From NCBI GenBank assembly GCA_030041415.1, contig JASHNX010000057.1, positions 1-40,309 of the forward strand: 40,309 bases of DNA. Reading direction: 5' to 3'. The translations under genes and the position numbers were made by a program. The DNA comes from Candidatus Sulfotelmatobacter sp. (GTDB lineage Bacteria > Acidobacteriota > Terriglobia > Terriglobales > Acidobacteriaceae). Within the stretch, counting starts at the first letter, position 1. Each line of letters starts with the position of its first letter. Below the pieces are notes generated by a model. That model saw only the letters and a program-made list of their open reading frames with translations, was not told where the DNA came from and did not search any database. Shown here piece after piece: positions 1 to 8,867 of this stretch.

Positions 1-1383
1 TGCCACGCTAACCGTCGCGGCCAGCAAAGTTCCCACGATTCCGTACAACCAACGATCATCTGTGGGCAGTGACGGCACCGACGGGGCTTCGGCAACCGTA
101 ACGTTAAGTATCCGCTGCGCGTCCAAAGCATCGGTCATGCGGGCTTCTTCACGCTTGTGCAGGTAAAGCAAATAGTTGTCTTCGTCCGTTTTCGCGGTGC
201 GGGTCAGATCCTGTTGAGCGATATCTTTTTCTTCCAGCTGCACGGTGTCCTGCTGATACACGTTCACAATGGCTTGTAAGGCTGCCTCGCGGGCTTTCAG
301 CGAACTGTAATCCGATTTGGCTCGCGCCAGCTCAGTGCCGATCCAAGCGTACGTCGGATTCTGATCAGTCACCTGCTCCTTCAACGGCTTGCTCTCTTCG
401 GCGGCAATTGAAGTCCGCGTGTCAGCGATCTCTTTATCAACCTCTTGCACCAGCCGATAACTGGGTTGATACTTCGTCAGTAATTCAGTGCGCTTGAGTT
501 CCAAAGTCAGCAGTGTGCTCTTGAGTTGCTGGAGTACGGTAGCGTCGTCTGCCTCTTTGACCTGAGTGGTGAGGCGGTTGGGCGTTGAGCCTTCCTGCTT
601 CTGGAGATCTTGGATGCGCTCCGCTGTCGCAGCCAGATCGGCCCGCGTCTGCTGGAGATTGGCGTTAAAGTCATTCAGCTTTTGCAGGGCGATGTCGCGG
701 GCCACCTTTGGAGCTACCCCTCCCTGCTCCTTGGCAAACTGCCGAAGCTGGTTCTCTGTGTTCTCCAGATCCTTGCGGTAGCGCTCAGTCTCCTGTTCAA
801 AAAATTGAAGTTGCCCCGGGGCTCTATAAACGTCGAGATGCTTTTGGATATACGCATTGTCCAGCGCAGACAAAACCTGCGCGGCTTGTTTCGGATCGGT
901 CGAGGTGTAGGAAATACTGATCAGATTGCTTTTGCGAATCGGGTCGATCTTGAGCTTGGATCTGAGACGCAAAACCGCTTTCGCGATCTTCTCGTTTTCA
1001 GTCACGGTCCAGGGCAGGTAGGATGAGAGACTGCTCCTGTGTTGCAAGCCACAGGCGGTCACGGTCTGGCGCAGCACGTCGTCACTCTCGATAAGCGCGA
1101 TCTCTGAGTTGAGTTCTTCCTCACTGATTTCGTCCCGAATCTGTACCTGCGTGGTTTGCTCGGGCGACACTACCGGGTCGACGCGTTCGCGCTTCACCAA
1201 AACATTGGTCTGAGCTTTGTATTCGGCGGGCATGAAGAGCACGGTAAGCAACGTACCCAGCAACATTCCGCCGAAACATAACGTCAAAATACCCTTATGG
1301 CGAAAGCCGACTGCGGCTAGGTCGCGCAAAGTGACTGACTGCGGCCGTGCTGCATTGATCTGATCGAAATCTTGATTGCTCAC
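1..1383 (-). CDS. GumC/Wzz-like polysaccharide chain-length protein (3' end beyond window)
   Basis: Inner-membrane co-polymerase that in Wzx/Wzy-type systems sets polymer length and links periplasmic polymerisation to the outer-membrane export channel. The visible 461 residues start at a GTG at 1383 with the SD GAGGAGG five bases upstream. They show a membrane segment at about residues 37-58, a Wzz-type periplasmic domain, and a long coiled-coil-rich stretch with many Gln, Glu, Lys and Leu residues. A second membrane segment begins at the very end of the window sequence (WLYGIVGTLLAA). Whether a C-terminal tyrosine-kinase domain follows cannot be seen; a separate CpsD-like gene at 17631 makes a kinase-less GumC form more likely. 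It lies 60 bp after the GumB/Wza-like gene, the usual order for such pairs. Family call is firm; substrate is unknown. Confidence 0.88.
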   Translation of the reverse strand, partial: MSNQDFDQINAARPQSVTLRDLAAVGFRHKGILTLCFGGMLLGTLLTVLFMPAEYKAQTNVLVKRERVDPVVSPEQTTQVQIRDEISEEELNSEIALIESDDVLRQTVTACGLQHRSSLSSYLPWTVTENEKIAKAVLRLRSKLKIDPIRKSNLISISYTSTDPKQAAQVLSALDNAYIQKHLDVYRAPGQLQFFEQETERYRKDLENTENQLRQFAKEQGGVAPKVARDIALQKLNDFNANLQQTRADLAATAERIQDLQKQEGSTPNRLTTQVKEADDATVLQQLKSTLLTLELKRTELLTKYQPSYRLVQEVDKEIADTRTSIAAEESKPLKEQVTDQNPTYAWIGTELARAKSDYSSLKAREAALQAIVNVYQQDTVQLEEKDIAQQDLTRTAKTDEDNYLLYLHKREEARMTDALDAQRILNVTVAEAPSVPSLPTDDRWLYGIVGTLLAATVSVA

Positions 1384-1443
1384 AATAGCCTCCTCGGTGC
1401 CTGCCCACCGAACAGCAATTTGCAACAGCTTTCCGGCATTCGT

Positions 1444-2151
1444 CTACCGGGTGATCGGCACGTACGCGCCCAAGCCGGAGTTGGGTATGTAGGGCTTAAT
1501 CTTGGACAACGTGTTCTGCGGCACGTACACCAAGTCTCCCGGATGCAAACGTGGATCTTCGTGAAGGTTGCCTGCTTTCAACATTTCCTTCACGTTGTAA
1601 ATCTTGGCATGAAGCCAATCGTCATTTACGCGCCGGAACAGTACAACCTGAGAATGCTTGGCGCTCTCGCTGAAACCGCCGGCAATGGCGACCGCTTCCG
1701 TCAGGGTCACATCGCCCCGAAGATCATATTTCCCGGGATGATTCAATTGGCCGATCGCCGTGAAATAAGGTTTCTCAAAATCCTTCATCACTACCGAGAC
1801 CGGCGGGTCGTTCAGGATTTTGTCGTAAGCGTCATGCAGAGTCTTAGTCAGCTCCGGCACAGTCTCGCCGGCAACGTGGATGTCCCCAACACTCTTAAGA
1901 GTTACGAAACCGTCCGGCTGAACTACCACTCCCGGCTGGTTAAACTCAGGGCTAAGTTCAAAGTTGATATCGAAGCTGTCGCCGGCGCGGATGGCGTAGC
2001 GGGGATTCCGCTCTTGAAATTGGATATCATTCGCATTATCGGCCGGCGAACTGGTGGTCTTCGCACTGGCAGGTGTCGGAGCGTTCTGCGCCACGCTGAG
2101 CGTAGCCGTCGCCAGCAATCCAACCATCATTCCTAGCAGCATCTGTTTCAT
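1444..2151 (-). CDS. GumB/Wza-like polysaccharide export protein (Poly_export + SLBB)
   Basis: Periplasmic/outer-membrane export protein, 235 aa from ATG 2151; an upstream in-frame ATG at 2319 would place non-membrane sequence before the signal peptide and is rejected. Residues 1-21 form a signal peptide (MKQMLLGMMVGLLATATLSVA). A Poly_export region follows (RYAIRAGDSFDINF, then VVQPDGFVTLKSVGDIHVAG), then an SLBB domain (FTAIGQLNHPGKYDL ... LTEAVAIAGGF). The length is close to GumB (about 210-230 aa) rather than to the roughly 370-aa E. coli Wza. There is no lipobox cysteine, so unlike Wza it is probably not acylated. The GumC/Wzz-like partner follows directly. Upstream is a 338-bp gap after the C-A-PCP-TE gene, so it may have its own promoter. 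Confidence 0.9.
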   Translation of the reverse strand: MKQMLLGMMVGLLATATLSVAQNAPTPASAKTTSSPADNANDIQFQERNPRYAIRAGDSFDINFELSPEFNQPGVVVQPDGFVTLKSVGDIHVAGETVPELTKTLHDAYDKILNDPPVSVVMKDFEKPYFTAIGQLNHPGKYDLRGDVTLTEAVAIAGGFSESAKHSQVVLFRRVNDDWLHAKIYNVKEMLKAGNLHEDPRLHPGDLVYVPQNTLSKIKPYIPNSGLGAYVPITR

Positions 2152-2489
2152 GATGAATTTTCCCTTTAGCCCACGCCGGGCAAATGCTCGATTTTTAGTC
2201 CATTTCTCAATCGATCGCAAGCCTAAAATAGCCGGCATCACAGAAAGCTCCGCCGTCTCAGTCCCATTTCTCAAGGAACCAGGAGGAGCCAGAGCCAGGG
2301 AGGAACGAGTAATGCCCACTATGTCTGCGGGGGATCACGCCGTAGCCTTCCATGGCGTGACGGATGACTTTCATCGGAGTCTACGTGGCCCCACCACCTG
2401 CCGCAAGAGTCAAATGCCTCAGTGACTAATTTCTCTATTCCACCCAAAATGCGAGAACAAAGCTCCCTGCCCACCCCTGCAAGTGCTTG
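2152..2489. other. 338-bp gap upstream of the export gene, with an inverted repeat
   Basis: No credible gene on either strand. The one clear element is a perfect 7-bp inverted repeat (see 2335-2360). No convincing -35/-10 pair was found for the minus-strand export gene. A TGAC...TTGC pattern near 2480 has wrong sigma-54 spacing. Confidence 0.6.
2335..2360. promoter_or_regulatory. Inverted repeat TCACGCC-N12-GGCGTGA
   Basis: TCACGCC at 2335-2341 is the exact reverse complement of GGCGTGA at 2354-2360. It sits about 185 bp before the GumB/Wza-like start and about 130 bp after the NRPS stop. It could be an operator, or an RNA hairpin acting as an intra-operon pause or attenuation site. There is no T-run on either side, so it is not a standard terminator. 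Confidence 0.35.
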
Positions 2490-5400
2490 TCATGCTTCAT
2501 GTAGCAATTTCGCCGGTTTTTCATGATCGGCAGCCTGTCTTACCGCATGGAACAGATGATCTGTGAGCTTTGCGGCCAGCAGGTTTACGTTCGGCTCTTT
2601 AAACATTGATGGATGGTCTCCGGGTATGCGTTGAAAAACGATGCCATCCCGAACCAGATCCTTCCAGCCCAGCTCAAAATTGAAGTATTCGCCACTTGGC
2701 CAGTCGCTGGACTGGAATAAAACCATGTTTCCTGGATAAGCGGTCGGCTCGTAGCGGTGAAACGCCGGGTGAACCACCGAATCCGTGTTGCGCAATTTTC
2801 CATTTTGGCCCTGATCGCCTGACAGCCGCCACATGGTGCGCTCCAGCTTCCTCCGCGCTTCTTCGAACCGGTCCGCAATGTAGGCAGAACTCTCACGCAA
2901 GTCGAGCTGCAGCAGATTGGCCAGATGATATTTGATCCGGCCCGTGTATCGCCCGTCTCGCAACGGGCTCTTGTAATAGGCGTGGTTATGTCCATCGAAC
3001 ATTGCAAGGAGTCCCACTTGATCGCCTTGCATCCGGAGCTGGCGGGCCACCTCATAAGCGATCACCGCATTCACGCAGAGCCCCGCTAAGTGATATGGAC
3101 CCTCGGGCTGAACTTCGCGCATCGCCCGCACCATGAATGCCGCAATGTCCTCGACGCGGTAGGGACTGGGCAGCTTGATCGCGTCAGAGTATGGAATATC
3201 GAGTCCGAGCAGAGGCTGGTCCGGGCCTAGTTTACTGGCCAGCAGCCGGAATCTCGGTCCAGCGCGAACCACAAATAAAGGTGGGCGCGATCCATTGGGT
3301 TGAATCGCGACAATGGCACGCGCCGCCAGACTACGATCCGGACTGCGCAGCCAATCGGCCATCAATTCGATAGTGGGGGCCTGGAATACAAAAGCCAAAG
3401 AGAGCGACTGCTCGAATTCTTGCTCGATCCGGTACAACAGTTTGGCGGCGAGCAGAGAGTGTCCGCCCAGCTCGAAGAAATTCGCGGTAACGTCGTCACT
3501 CTCAGTTTCCAGAACTTCTTTCCAAATTGTCACCAGCCGAGCTTCCAGCGAATCGCGCGCAGCAATCGCTCCAACCGGGGTGGAATTCGCAAGGCCGACC
3601 GACCTCGACGATAAAGCCTGGCGATCAACTTTTCCATTGGGCGTGCGCGGCAGCGCGGAAACAAACACAAAGCTGGATGGCACCATGGAGGCGGGCAATC
3701 GCAATTTGAGTGACGCGCTCATCTCAGCCGCGGAAGTTGCATATTGCTCGCGTGCTACTACATAAGCCACCAGAAGTGGCTTACCGGAATTTTCTTCCAC
3801 TACCACCGCGGCCTCTCGTACTTCCGGATGTTCGTTAAGCGCTGACTCAATCTCGCCCAACTCTATTCGCACACCGCGAATCTTCACTTGTTCATCGATT
3901 CGGCCAAGAAAAACCAGATTGCTGTCGGGAAGGCAGCGAACCAAATCTCCGGTCCGGTAAATTCGGCTATCCGCAGCTTCGGGGAAAGTCTCTGCGAACG
4001 GATTGGCCAGGAATTTCGATCGGGTGAGCTCCGCCTGATTCCGGTATCCGCGCGCTACTCCTTCTCCCGCGACATACAGTTCGCCTTGCACTCCAGGAGG
4101 AACCGGTTGCATACTCCGGTCGAGAACATACGTCTGAGTGTTGGCGATTGGCCGGCCAATAGGCACGGCGCTCTGCTGCTCCTCTGGCCGGCATTTGTAC
4201 ACCGTGCTCCACACTGTTGCTTCGGTTGGCCCGTATTCGTTGAATAACTCGACGTCGGGCAGCAGCCGGTAATGCAACGCTACCAACTGCCTTGGACAAA
4301 CTTCACCCGCGACGATCACCTGACGAAGCGAGACCAGTTGGTGCGCGCCGGCAGTCTCCAGCAGTTCGCTGTAAAGCAAGGGAATGCACAATAGGTTCGA
4401 GATCCGGTTCTGGGCAATCAGACTGGCAATCTGACGGGCTTCCCAGTTGAAATCCGGCACTGGCAGGATCAATGCTCCGCCCGAACAGAGAGCGTGGAAA
4501 ATAACCGCGACCGAGCTATCGAACGCAAACGACGACAGGAGCAGGAAATCCTTTCCGGCATCGGCGTAGTAATCGAGTCGAGCGGCAGTCGATTGTGCGA
4601 GATTTTGTTGTGTAACCTCCACGCCTTTGGCTCCGCCGGTTGAGCCGGAGGTATAAATCACATATGCCAGATTTTCTGGTTTGACGTCTTCGGTCATCAA
4701 AGACGAAGGTTGCTTCTCAATATCCTTCCACTCCGAGTCCAGGCAGACGACTCGACACTGCTTGCGGCGTTGCTCGCTTCTCAGCAGGGATTGCTGAGTA
4801 AGCAGAACCGGCGCCTGGCAGTCCGCCAGCATAAAATCCAGGCGCTCCTCGGGGTACGCGGGATCAAGGGGCACGTAAGCGCCGCCAGCCTTCAGAATTC
4901 CCAGGATACCGATCACCATTTCAAGCGAGCGCTCCACGCACAGAGCGACCGGGACCTCAGCGCGCACTCCGACGGTTCTTAGATAATTCGCCAGTTGGCT
5001 GGCTCGCCTGTCCAGCTCGATGTAGCTCAACGTCTGCGATCCGCACTTTACTGCGATGGCATCCGGTGACTTCTCGGCGTGCACTTCAAACCGTCGCGTT
5101 ACCAACTCCACCGGATAATGCTTCCGCGTATCGTTCCACTCAACGAGAAGTTGGCGTCGTTTTTCATCGCTCAGAATCGGAACCTGGCTGATGCGTTGGC
5201 CGGGGTTGGCTACAATTGCTTCCAATAGCGTCTCCCAGCAATCGATGAGTTGTGTAATGGTCGCGGGAGCAAACAAATCGCTGCTGTAGATGACGCGCCC
5301 CATCAGTCCGTCGGTTCGGTCATCGAGCACAAAACACAGGTCAAACTTTGCAGTGCCGGTTTCGACGTCAATCGGCGTTAAATCCCATCCCGGCTGTACC

Positions 5401-6596
5401 TCAGAAAGCCCGGGTTCGAGCGACAGAAGCACACGGAACAACGGATTGCGGCCAGCATTGCGGTCGGGATGCAAATCCTCGATGATCTGATTCAACGGCA
5501 CATCGTCGTGGCCAAGCGCTTCGATCGTAGTAATGCGCACGCGCTCTAGCAGCTCGAGAAAAGTAGGATCTCCCGCGAGATCGCTGCGCAGAACCACAGT
5601 GTTCAGGAAGAAGCCGAGCAGTTTTTCTGTCCCGCGATGATTGCGGCCGGAGGTGATGCTTCCGACCAGGATGTCCTCCTGCCCCGAATAGCGGTAGAGC
5701 AGCGTATCCAAAGCCGCCAGAACGGTCATGAAGAGAGTTACGCCTTGCTTCCGGCTCAAACTATGGAGAGCTTCGCGGAGCGAGCGGGGCAGCGCGAAAG
5801 ATTGCATTGCTCCACGAAAAGATCCTCCGCCGCCGGTCACTGCATCGGTAGGCAATTGCAAGGCGGGCAGAGTACCGCCCAACTGCTTGCGCCAATAATC
5901 GACATGGCCTTTGAGCGATTCGCGCTTCTGCGATTCGCGTTGCCACACGGCATAGTCTCCGTACTGAAATGGCAACTCCTCTAACGGCGATGGTTGGGAG
6001 TTTGCGAAAGCCTCGTACAGGCTCACCAACTCTGGCAGAAACACCTGATATCCGGTCACGCCGTCAAAGATGAGGTGATGACAGTTGACGAACAGCCGGT
6101 ATTCTTCGTCCGCCAACCGGACCAAATGCGCCCGGACTAGCGGTCCTTTGGCAAGGTCGAAGGGCTGGCGTGCATCTTCTGTAGCTAGACGCAGAGCGGC
6201 TGAAGTGCGCTCGGACTCGGGAAGACCTCGCAAATCCACAACCGGAAGCTTGATTTCAAATGGGGGATGCACCATCTGTACAGGCTGGCCATCGCGCATC
6301 GGGAAGGTGGTTCGCCAGGCCTCGTGCCTGCGAACGATTTCTGTGAAGCTGCGTTCCAGAGCCGCGACATCGAGCCGCCCCTTACGATGCACGGTGAAGG
6401 GTTCGTTGTAGAGCGGAGTGCCAAGTGCGAGTTGAGCGTGCAGCCAGATTTGCTCCTGCGCAAACGTAAGCGGAATTATGCTTTCGGGCGAGCGGCGGCC
6501 AATCGCCGATGGAGCAATCGCTTCCTTTCCACGCTGGTCGAGATACTGCTCCAGCAGTTTGCGCTTTTGGTCCGAGATTTCCAGGGTCTCAACCAT
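2490..6596 (-). CDS. NRPS module C-A-PCP-TE with a cysteine-type thioesterase
   Basis: Complete NRPS module, 1368 aa from ATG 6596, which overlaps the deacetylase stop by 8 bases (ATGGTTGA), suggesting translational coupling. It is the only protein here with a condensation domain (about 40-470; HHLIFDG at 173-179). The A domain (about 500-1000) has YTSGSTG, NEYGPTE and NGKVDR. My manual code is D-S-A-C-I-A-E-V-W-K, which I do not recognise; small residues at positions 236 and 239 suggest a roomy pocket. The PCP has FFELGGHSL. The TE (about 1100-1340) shows A-G-L-C-V-N-A, so Cys1174 sits where the usual GxSxG serine would be, with a candidate Asp in MFDGH and His in GDHPSMF. As the only C-bearing module it is the likely peptide-bond former and release point, taking donors from the free carrier proteins upstream in the operon. 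Confidence 0.92.
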   Translation of the reverse strand: MVETLEISDQKRKLLEQYLDQRGKEAIAPSAIGRRSPESIIPLTFAQEQIWLHAQLALGTPLYNEPFTVHRKGRLDVAALERSFTEIVRRHEAWRTTFPMRDGQPVQMVHPPFEIKLPVVDLRGLPESERTSAALRLATEDARQPFDLAKGPLVRAHLVRLADEEYRLFVNCHHLIFDGVTGYQVFLPELVSLYEAFANSQPSPLEELPFQYGDYAVWQRESQKRESLKGHVDYWRKQLGGTLPALQLPTDAVTGGGGSFRGAMQSFALPRSLREALHSLSRKQGVTLFMTVLAALDTLLYRYSGQEDILVGSITSGRNHRGTEKLLGFFLNTVVLRSDLAGDPTFLELLERVRITTIEALGHDDVPLNQIIEDLHPDRNAGRNPLFRVLLSLEPGLSEVQPGWDLTPIDVETGTAKFDLCFVLDDRTDGLMGRVIYSSDLFAPATITQLIDCWETLLEAIVANPGQRISQVPILSDEKRRQLLVEWNDTRKHYPVELVTRRFEVHAEKSPDAIAVKCGSQTLSYIELDRRASQLANYLRTVGVRAEVPVALCVERSLEMVIGILGILKAGGAYVPLDPAYPEERLDFMLADCQAPVLLTQQSLLRSEQRRKQCRVVCLDSEWKDIEKQPSSLMTEDVKPENLAYVIYTSGSTGGAKGVEVTQQNLAQSTAARLDYYADAGKDFLLLSSFAFDSSVAVIFHALCSGGALILPVPDFNWEARQIASLIAQNRISNLLCIPLLYSELLETAGAHQLVSLRQVIVAGEVCPRQLVALHYRLLPDVELFNEYGPTEATVWSTVYKCRPEEQQSAVPIGRPIANTQTYVLDRSMQPVPPGVQGELYVAGEGVARGYRNQAELTRSKFLANPFAETFPEAADSRIYRTGDLVRCLPDSNLVFLGRIDEQVKIRGVRIELGEIESALNEHPEVREAAVVVEENSGKPLLVAYVVAREQYATSAAEMSASLKLRLPASMVPSSFVFVSALPRTPNGKVDRQALSSRSVGLANSTPVGAIAARDSLEARLVTIWKEVLETESDDVTANFFELGGHSLLAAKLLYRIEQEFEQSLSLAFVFQAPTIELMADWLRSPDRSLAARAIVAIQPNGSRPPLFVVRAGPRFRLLASKLGPDQPLLGLDIPYSDAIKLPSPYRVEDIAAFMVRAMREVQPEGPYHLAGLCVNAVIAYEVARQLRMQGDQVGLLAMFDGHNHAYYKSPLRDGRYTGRIKYHLANLLQLDLRESSAYIADRFEEARRKLERTMWRLSGDQGQNGKLRNTDSVVHPAFHRYEPTAYPGNMVLFQSSDWPSGEYFNFELGWKDLVRDGIVFQRIPGDHPSMFKEPNVNLLAAKLTDHLFHAVRQAADHEKPAKLLHEA

Positions 6597-7398
6597 GACT
6601 GATCGGCGACGCGCTGGCTTCGCCTGCGGCGAGCGTTCCCGATCCGGCCGACGTTTCTCCGTACAGCAAGGCCAACAGCTGGCCATTCGTCACATACTGA
6701 ACGCCGGTCTGATTGCTAACATATTCGAGCATTTGCCGCAGTTGCGGCCATAGCTGGAGTTGTTCTAACTCCCACGGGTGCCCCGACAAATGCCAAACTC
6801 CGCCCTGCCGCCGAACCCGGTCAAATAATGTCTTGCCGAGACTGAGCCAGTCCTTGAAGTGAATCAGATCCCATGACGATTTCATCAAGGCACCGACCGC
6901 TCCATACCGAAGCAGATTGCGCACGTAGTTCGATCGGCCATGCGGGTACGCTTGCACGGTGATTGGCATGGCGAAGGGGTGGAACCTGGCGCTGCAAGAA
7001 AGCATCTGCGTGCCACGGGCCCCGCGATAACCGCAGCGTTTCACCGCACTCATCAACTGAGCGTTCAAGCGACCTTTGGGATAACAGAACATGGTCACTT
7101 CCCTTCCCAGTATTTGCTGCAGGGTGCTCTTGCATGCGCTGATTTCGCGGGCTTGTTGGCCGGCGCCAACTTGGGTAAGAACGGCGTGTGTTACCGTGTG
7201 CCCGCCAATCTCGAAACCGGCAGCGGAAAGAGTGCGCAGGTCGCTCACGCTAAACAGCGAATCGCGGCCTAATCTTCCCGTGGGTACGTAAAAGGTACCG
7301 GGCAGCCGATGGACACTGAGCAGTTCGGCCAGCTTCAGGCCGCTGCGATCGTCATCATCCCAGCTCGTGGTTACGAAAACCGGCGGCATGGCTGGCAT
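6589..7398 (-). CDS. NodB-type polysaccharide deacetylase (CE4)
   Basis: Metal-dependent deacetylase removing N- or O-acetyl groups from a sugar or glycan. From ATG 7398 (269 aa, GGGA five bases upstream) the CE4 motifs are SWDDDD (residues 12-17; catalytic Asp and metal Asp), HTVTH (67-71; metal His pair) and FCYPKGRLN (104-112). In-frame ATGs at 7431 and 7389, and an open frame up to 7536, make the start uncertain. A start at 7536 would overlap the flippase stop (7451) and add basic, unconserved sequence. No signal peptide is apparent, so a cytoplasmic substrate (lipid-linked or nucleotide sugar) or non-classical placement is possible. It sits between flippase and NRPS, fitting polymer tailoring. 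Confidence 0.85.
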   Translation of the reverse strand: MPAMPPVFVTTSWDDDDRSGLKLAELLSVHRLPGTFYVPTGRLGRDSLFSVSDLRTLSAAGFEIGGHTVTHAVLTQVGAGQQAREISACKSTLQQILGREVTMFCYPKGRLNAQLMSAVKRCGYRGARGTQMLSCSARFHPFAMPITVQAYPHGRSNYVRNLLRYGAVGALMKSSWDLIHFKDWLSLGKTLFDRVRRQGGVWHLSGHPWELEQLQLWPQLRQMLEYVSNQTGVQYVTNGQLLALLYGETSAGSGTLAAGEASASPISHG

Positions 7399-7450
7399 TC
7401 TAATCCCAGAACCCGACCCGCTTCCTCCCATTTGCGACGCAGAAACTGCT

Positions 7451-8842
7451 TCAGTCCGCCGGAACCGGACGCGCGAGCGGAACGCTACCCGCTTTCGACT
7501 CCGACAGCTTACGTCCGAACAGGATGAACGCCACAACTACATAAAGGAAATTGGCTGCAATCATGCTGCAGATAACTCCTTGCAACCCGAAGAAGCGGGT
7601 CACAGGAATACCAATCAATACCGCAACCCCACTCGCGGCACCGTTGGCAATGAACAAGGATCGTGGAGATTCCATCGCTCGCAGAAGAATTGCTGGACCC
7701 AGGCTGGCGCTCCAAATAGTCGTTTCCAGCGCAAATAGAGGAATGAGATAAGCCGATTCGACATACTTGCCGGCATAAAGAAGATGAAAGATTGGATACT
7801 TCAGCGGTATGAGAACGGCCCAATAAACAACTGATCCAGCCACAAACAGCGCTGCTAAGCGCCGATTCAGACGCGATGTCTCTTCAGGGGTGCTCTCGCC
7901 CTGTACTCGCGCTGCATAAGGCAGAAACAACATTGAGAGCGCAGCGTAGGTCTGCAGAACCGGAGCAGCCAGATTCATCAAAGCGCGCAATTCGCCCGCC
8001 GCGGCCATGCCGGAAAAACTGCTGACCAGTGGAATGTATATGTAGTTGGGAATCCAGCCTACCACGCAGGTACCCAACGCCCAGCGCCCATACTCCCAAT
8101 GCTTACCCCAGGTCTGTCGCAGATTGGGATGTCCCGTTGCTGGCGCCAGGGCAGCATTGAGTTGCACCACCATGACCACACAACTCACCAAGGCGGCAAG
8201 CCCCATTATGAGGAATGCGGTGAATGGCGAGAGCCGGCCCCAACGGTAGGCGAGGAAGACCCCGCCAACCACTAGCGCGCAGTAGAAGATCGATGCGAAG
8301 GCGGCCGGTCCAGGCGACAGTTTCAGGTAAAAGCTGCGTCGCCCCATTCCGTGTGCCAGGACGAACGGAGTTGAAATGGTCATCCCGGCGAAAGCGATTG
8401 CTAATATCGGAGAGTGTCCGAACACGAGCGTGACCACAGCCCCGCCGCCAATCACGAGGCACATCACCAAACTAATCACCCAGTGGATCGACAGCGTGGT
8501 TTTGAGGTAGCCCCGAAGATTTTCTTGGAAAAGCGTTCCGGAGAAAACTGACAGAGGCTCCAGCAAGAGTGACTGGTACAGAAAACCAATCAGGATGAAC
8601 AGGCTCGAAGCCAGGGCATAAGCGCCGTATTCCCGTGGAGACAGCCAGCGCGCGAGCAAAACTCCCAGCAAAAAATTGGAGCCCGAGATCAGTCCGTAGT
8701 CGACGACTGCCAATCCACCCTTCGTCATCCAGGGAAGCAGCTTCGTCAGGAGCGACCCGCGGCTAGCCGCCTTGTCCCCCTGCTGCGTGCTATTTTCTTC
8801 AACCACGGCGGTCGTCGACGATTGTTCTTTCGATGGATTCAT
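7451..8842 (-). CDS. Wzx-like polysaccharide flippase (MOP superfamily)
   Basis: Polytopic membrane protein of 463 aa with about 12-14 hydrophobic segments and a hydrophilic N-terminus of about 40 residues. Features typical of O-antigen/EPS flippases are LARWLSPREYGAYALASSLFILIGFLY near the first helices and YAGKYVESAYLIPLFAL in the second half. It probably moves undecaprenyl-linked repeat units to the periplasm. It starts 25 bp after the A-PCP-TE stop and ends just before the deacetylase, so it is co-transcribed with NRPS genes. Export of the peptide product or a peptide-decorated glycolipid is an alternative role. Subfamily was judged by eye only. Confidence 0.82.
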   Translation of the reverse strand: MNPSKEQSSTTAVVEENSTQQGDKAASRGSLLTKLLPWMTKGGLAVVDYGLISGSNFLLGVLLARWLSPREYGAYALASSLFILIGFLYQSLLLEPLSVFSGTLFQENLRGYLKTTLSIHWVISLVMCLVIGGGAVVTLVFGHSPILAIAFAGMTISTPFVLAHGMGRRSFYLKLSPGPAAFASIFYCALVVGGVFLAYRWGRLSPFTAFLIMGLAALVSCVVMVVQLNAALAPATGHPNLRQTWGKHWEYGRWALGTCVVGWIPNYIYIPLVSSFSGMAAAGELRALMNLAAPVLQTYAALSMLFLPYAARVQGESTPEETSRLNRRLAALFVAGSVVYWAVLIPLKYPIFHLLYAGKYVESAYLIPLFALETTIWSASLGPAILLRAMESPRSLFIANGAASGVAVLIGIPVTRFFGLQGVICSMIAANFLYVVVAFILFGRKLSESKAGSVPLARPVPAD

Positions 8843-8867
8843 CTTTGAATAAGGAAACGTTATCAGG

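Noticed and set aside
1372-2136. Long plus-strand open frame opposite the GumB/Wza-like gene
   Set aside because: It mirrors the minus-strand export gene, which has a signal peptide and recognisable domains; the plus-strand product has no domain and no ribosome binding site.
2335-2360. RfaH-type ops element
   Set aside because: GGCTACGGCGTG on the minus strand only partly resembles the ops sequence GGCGGTAGCGTG; block order differs.
2470-2495. Sigma-54-like TGACAAGCACTTGC on the minus strand
   Set aside because: One base short between elements and GG is replaced by GA.
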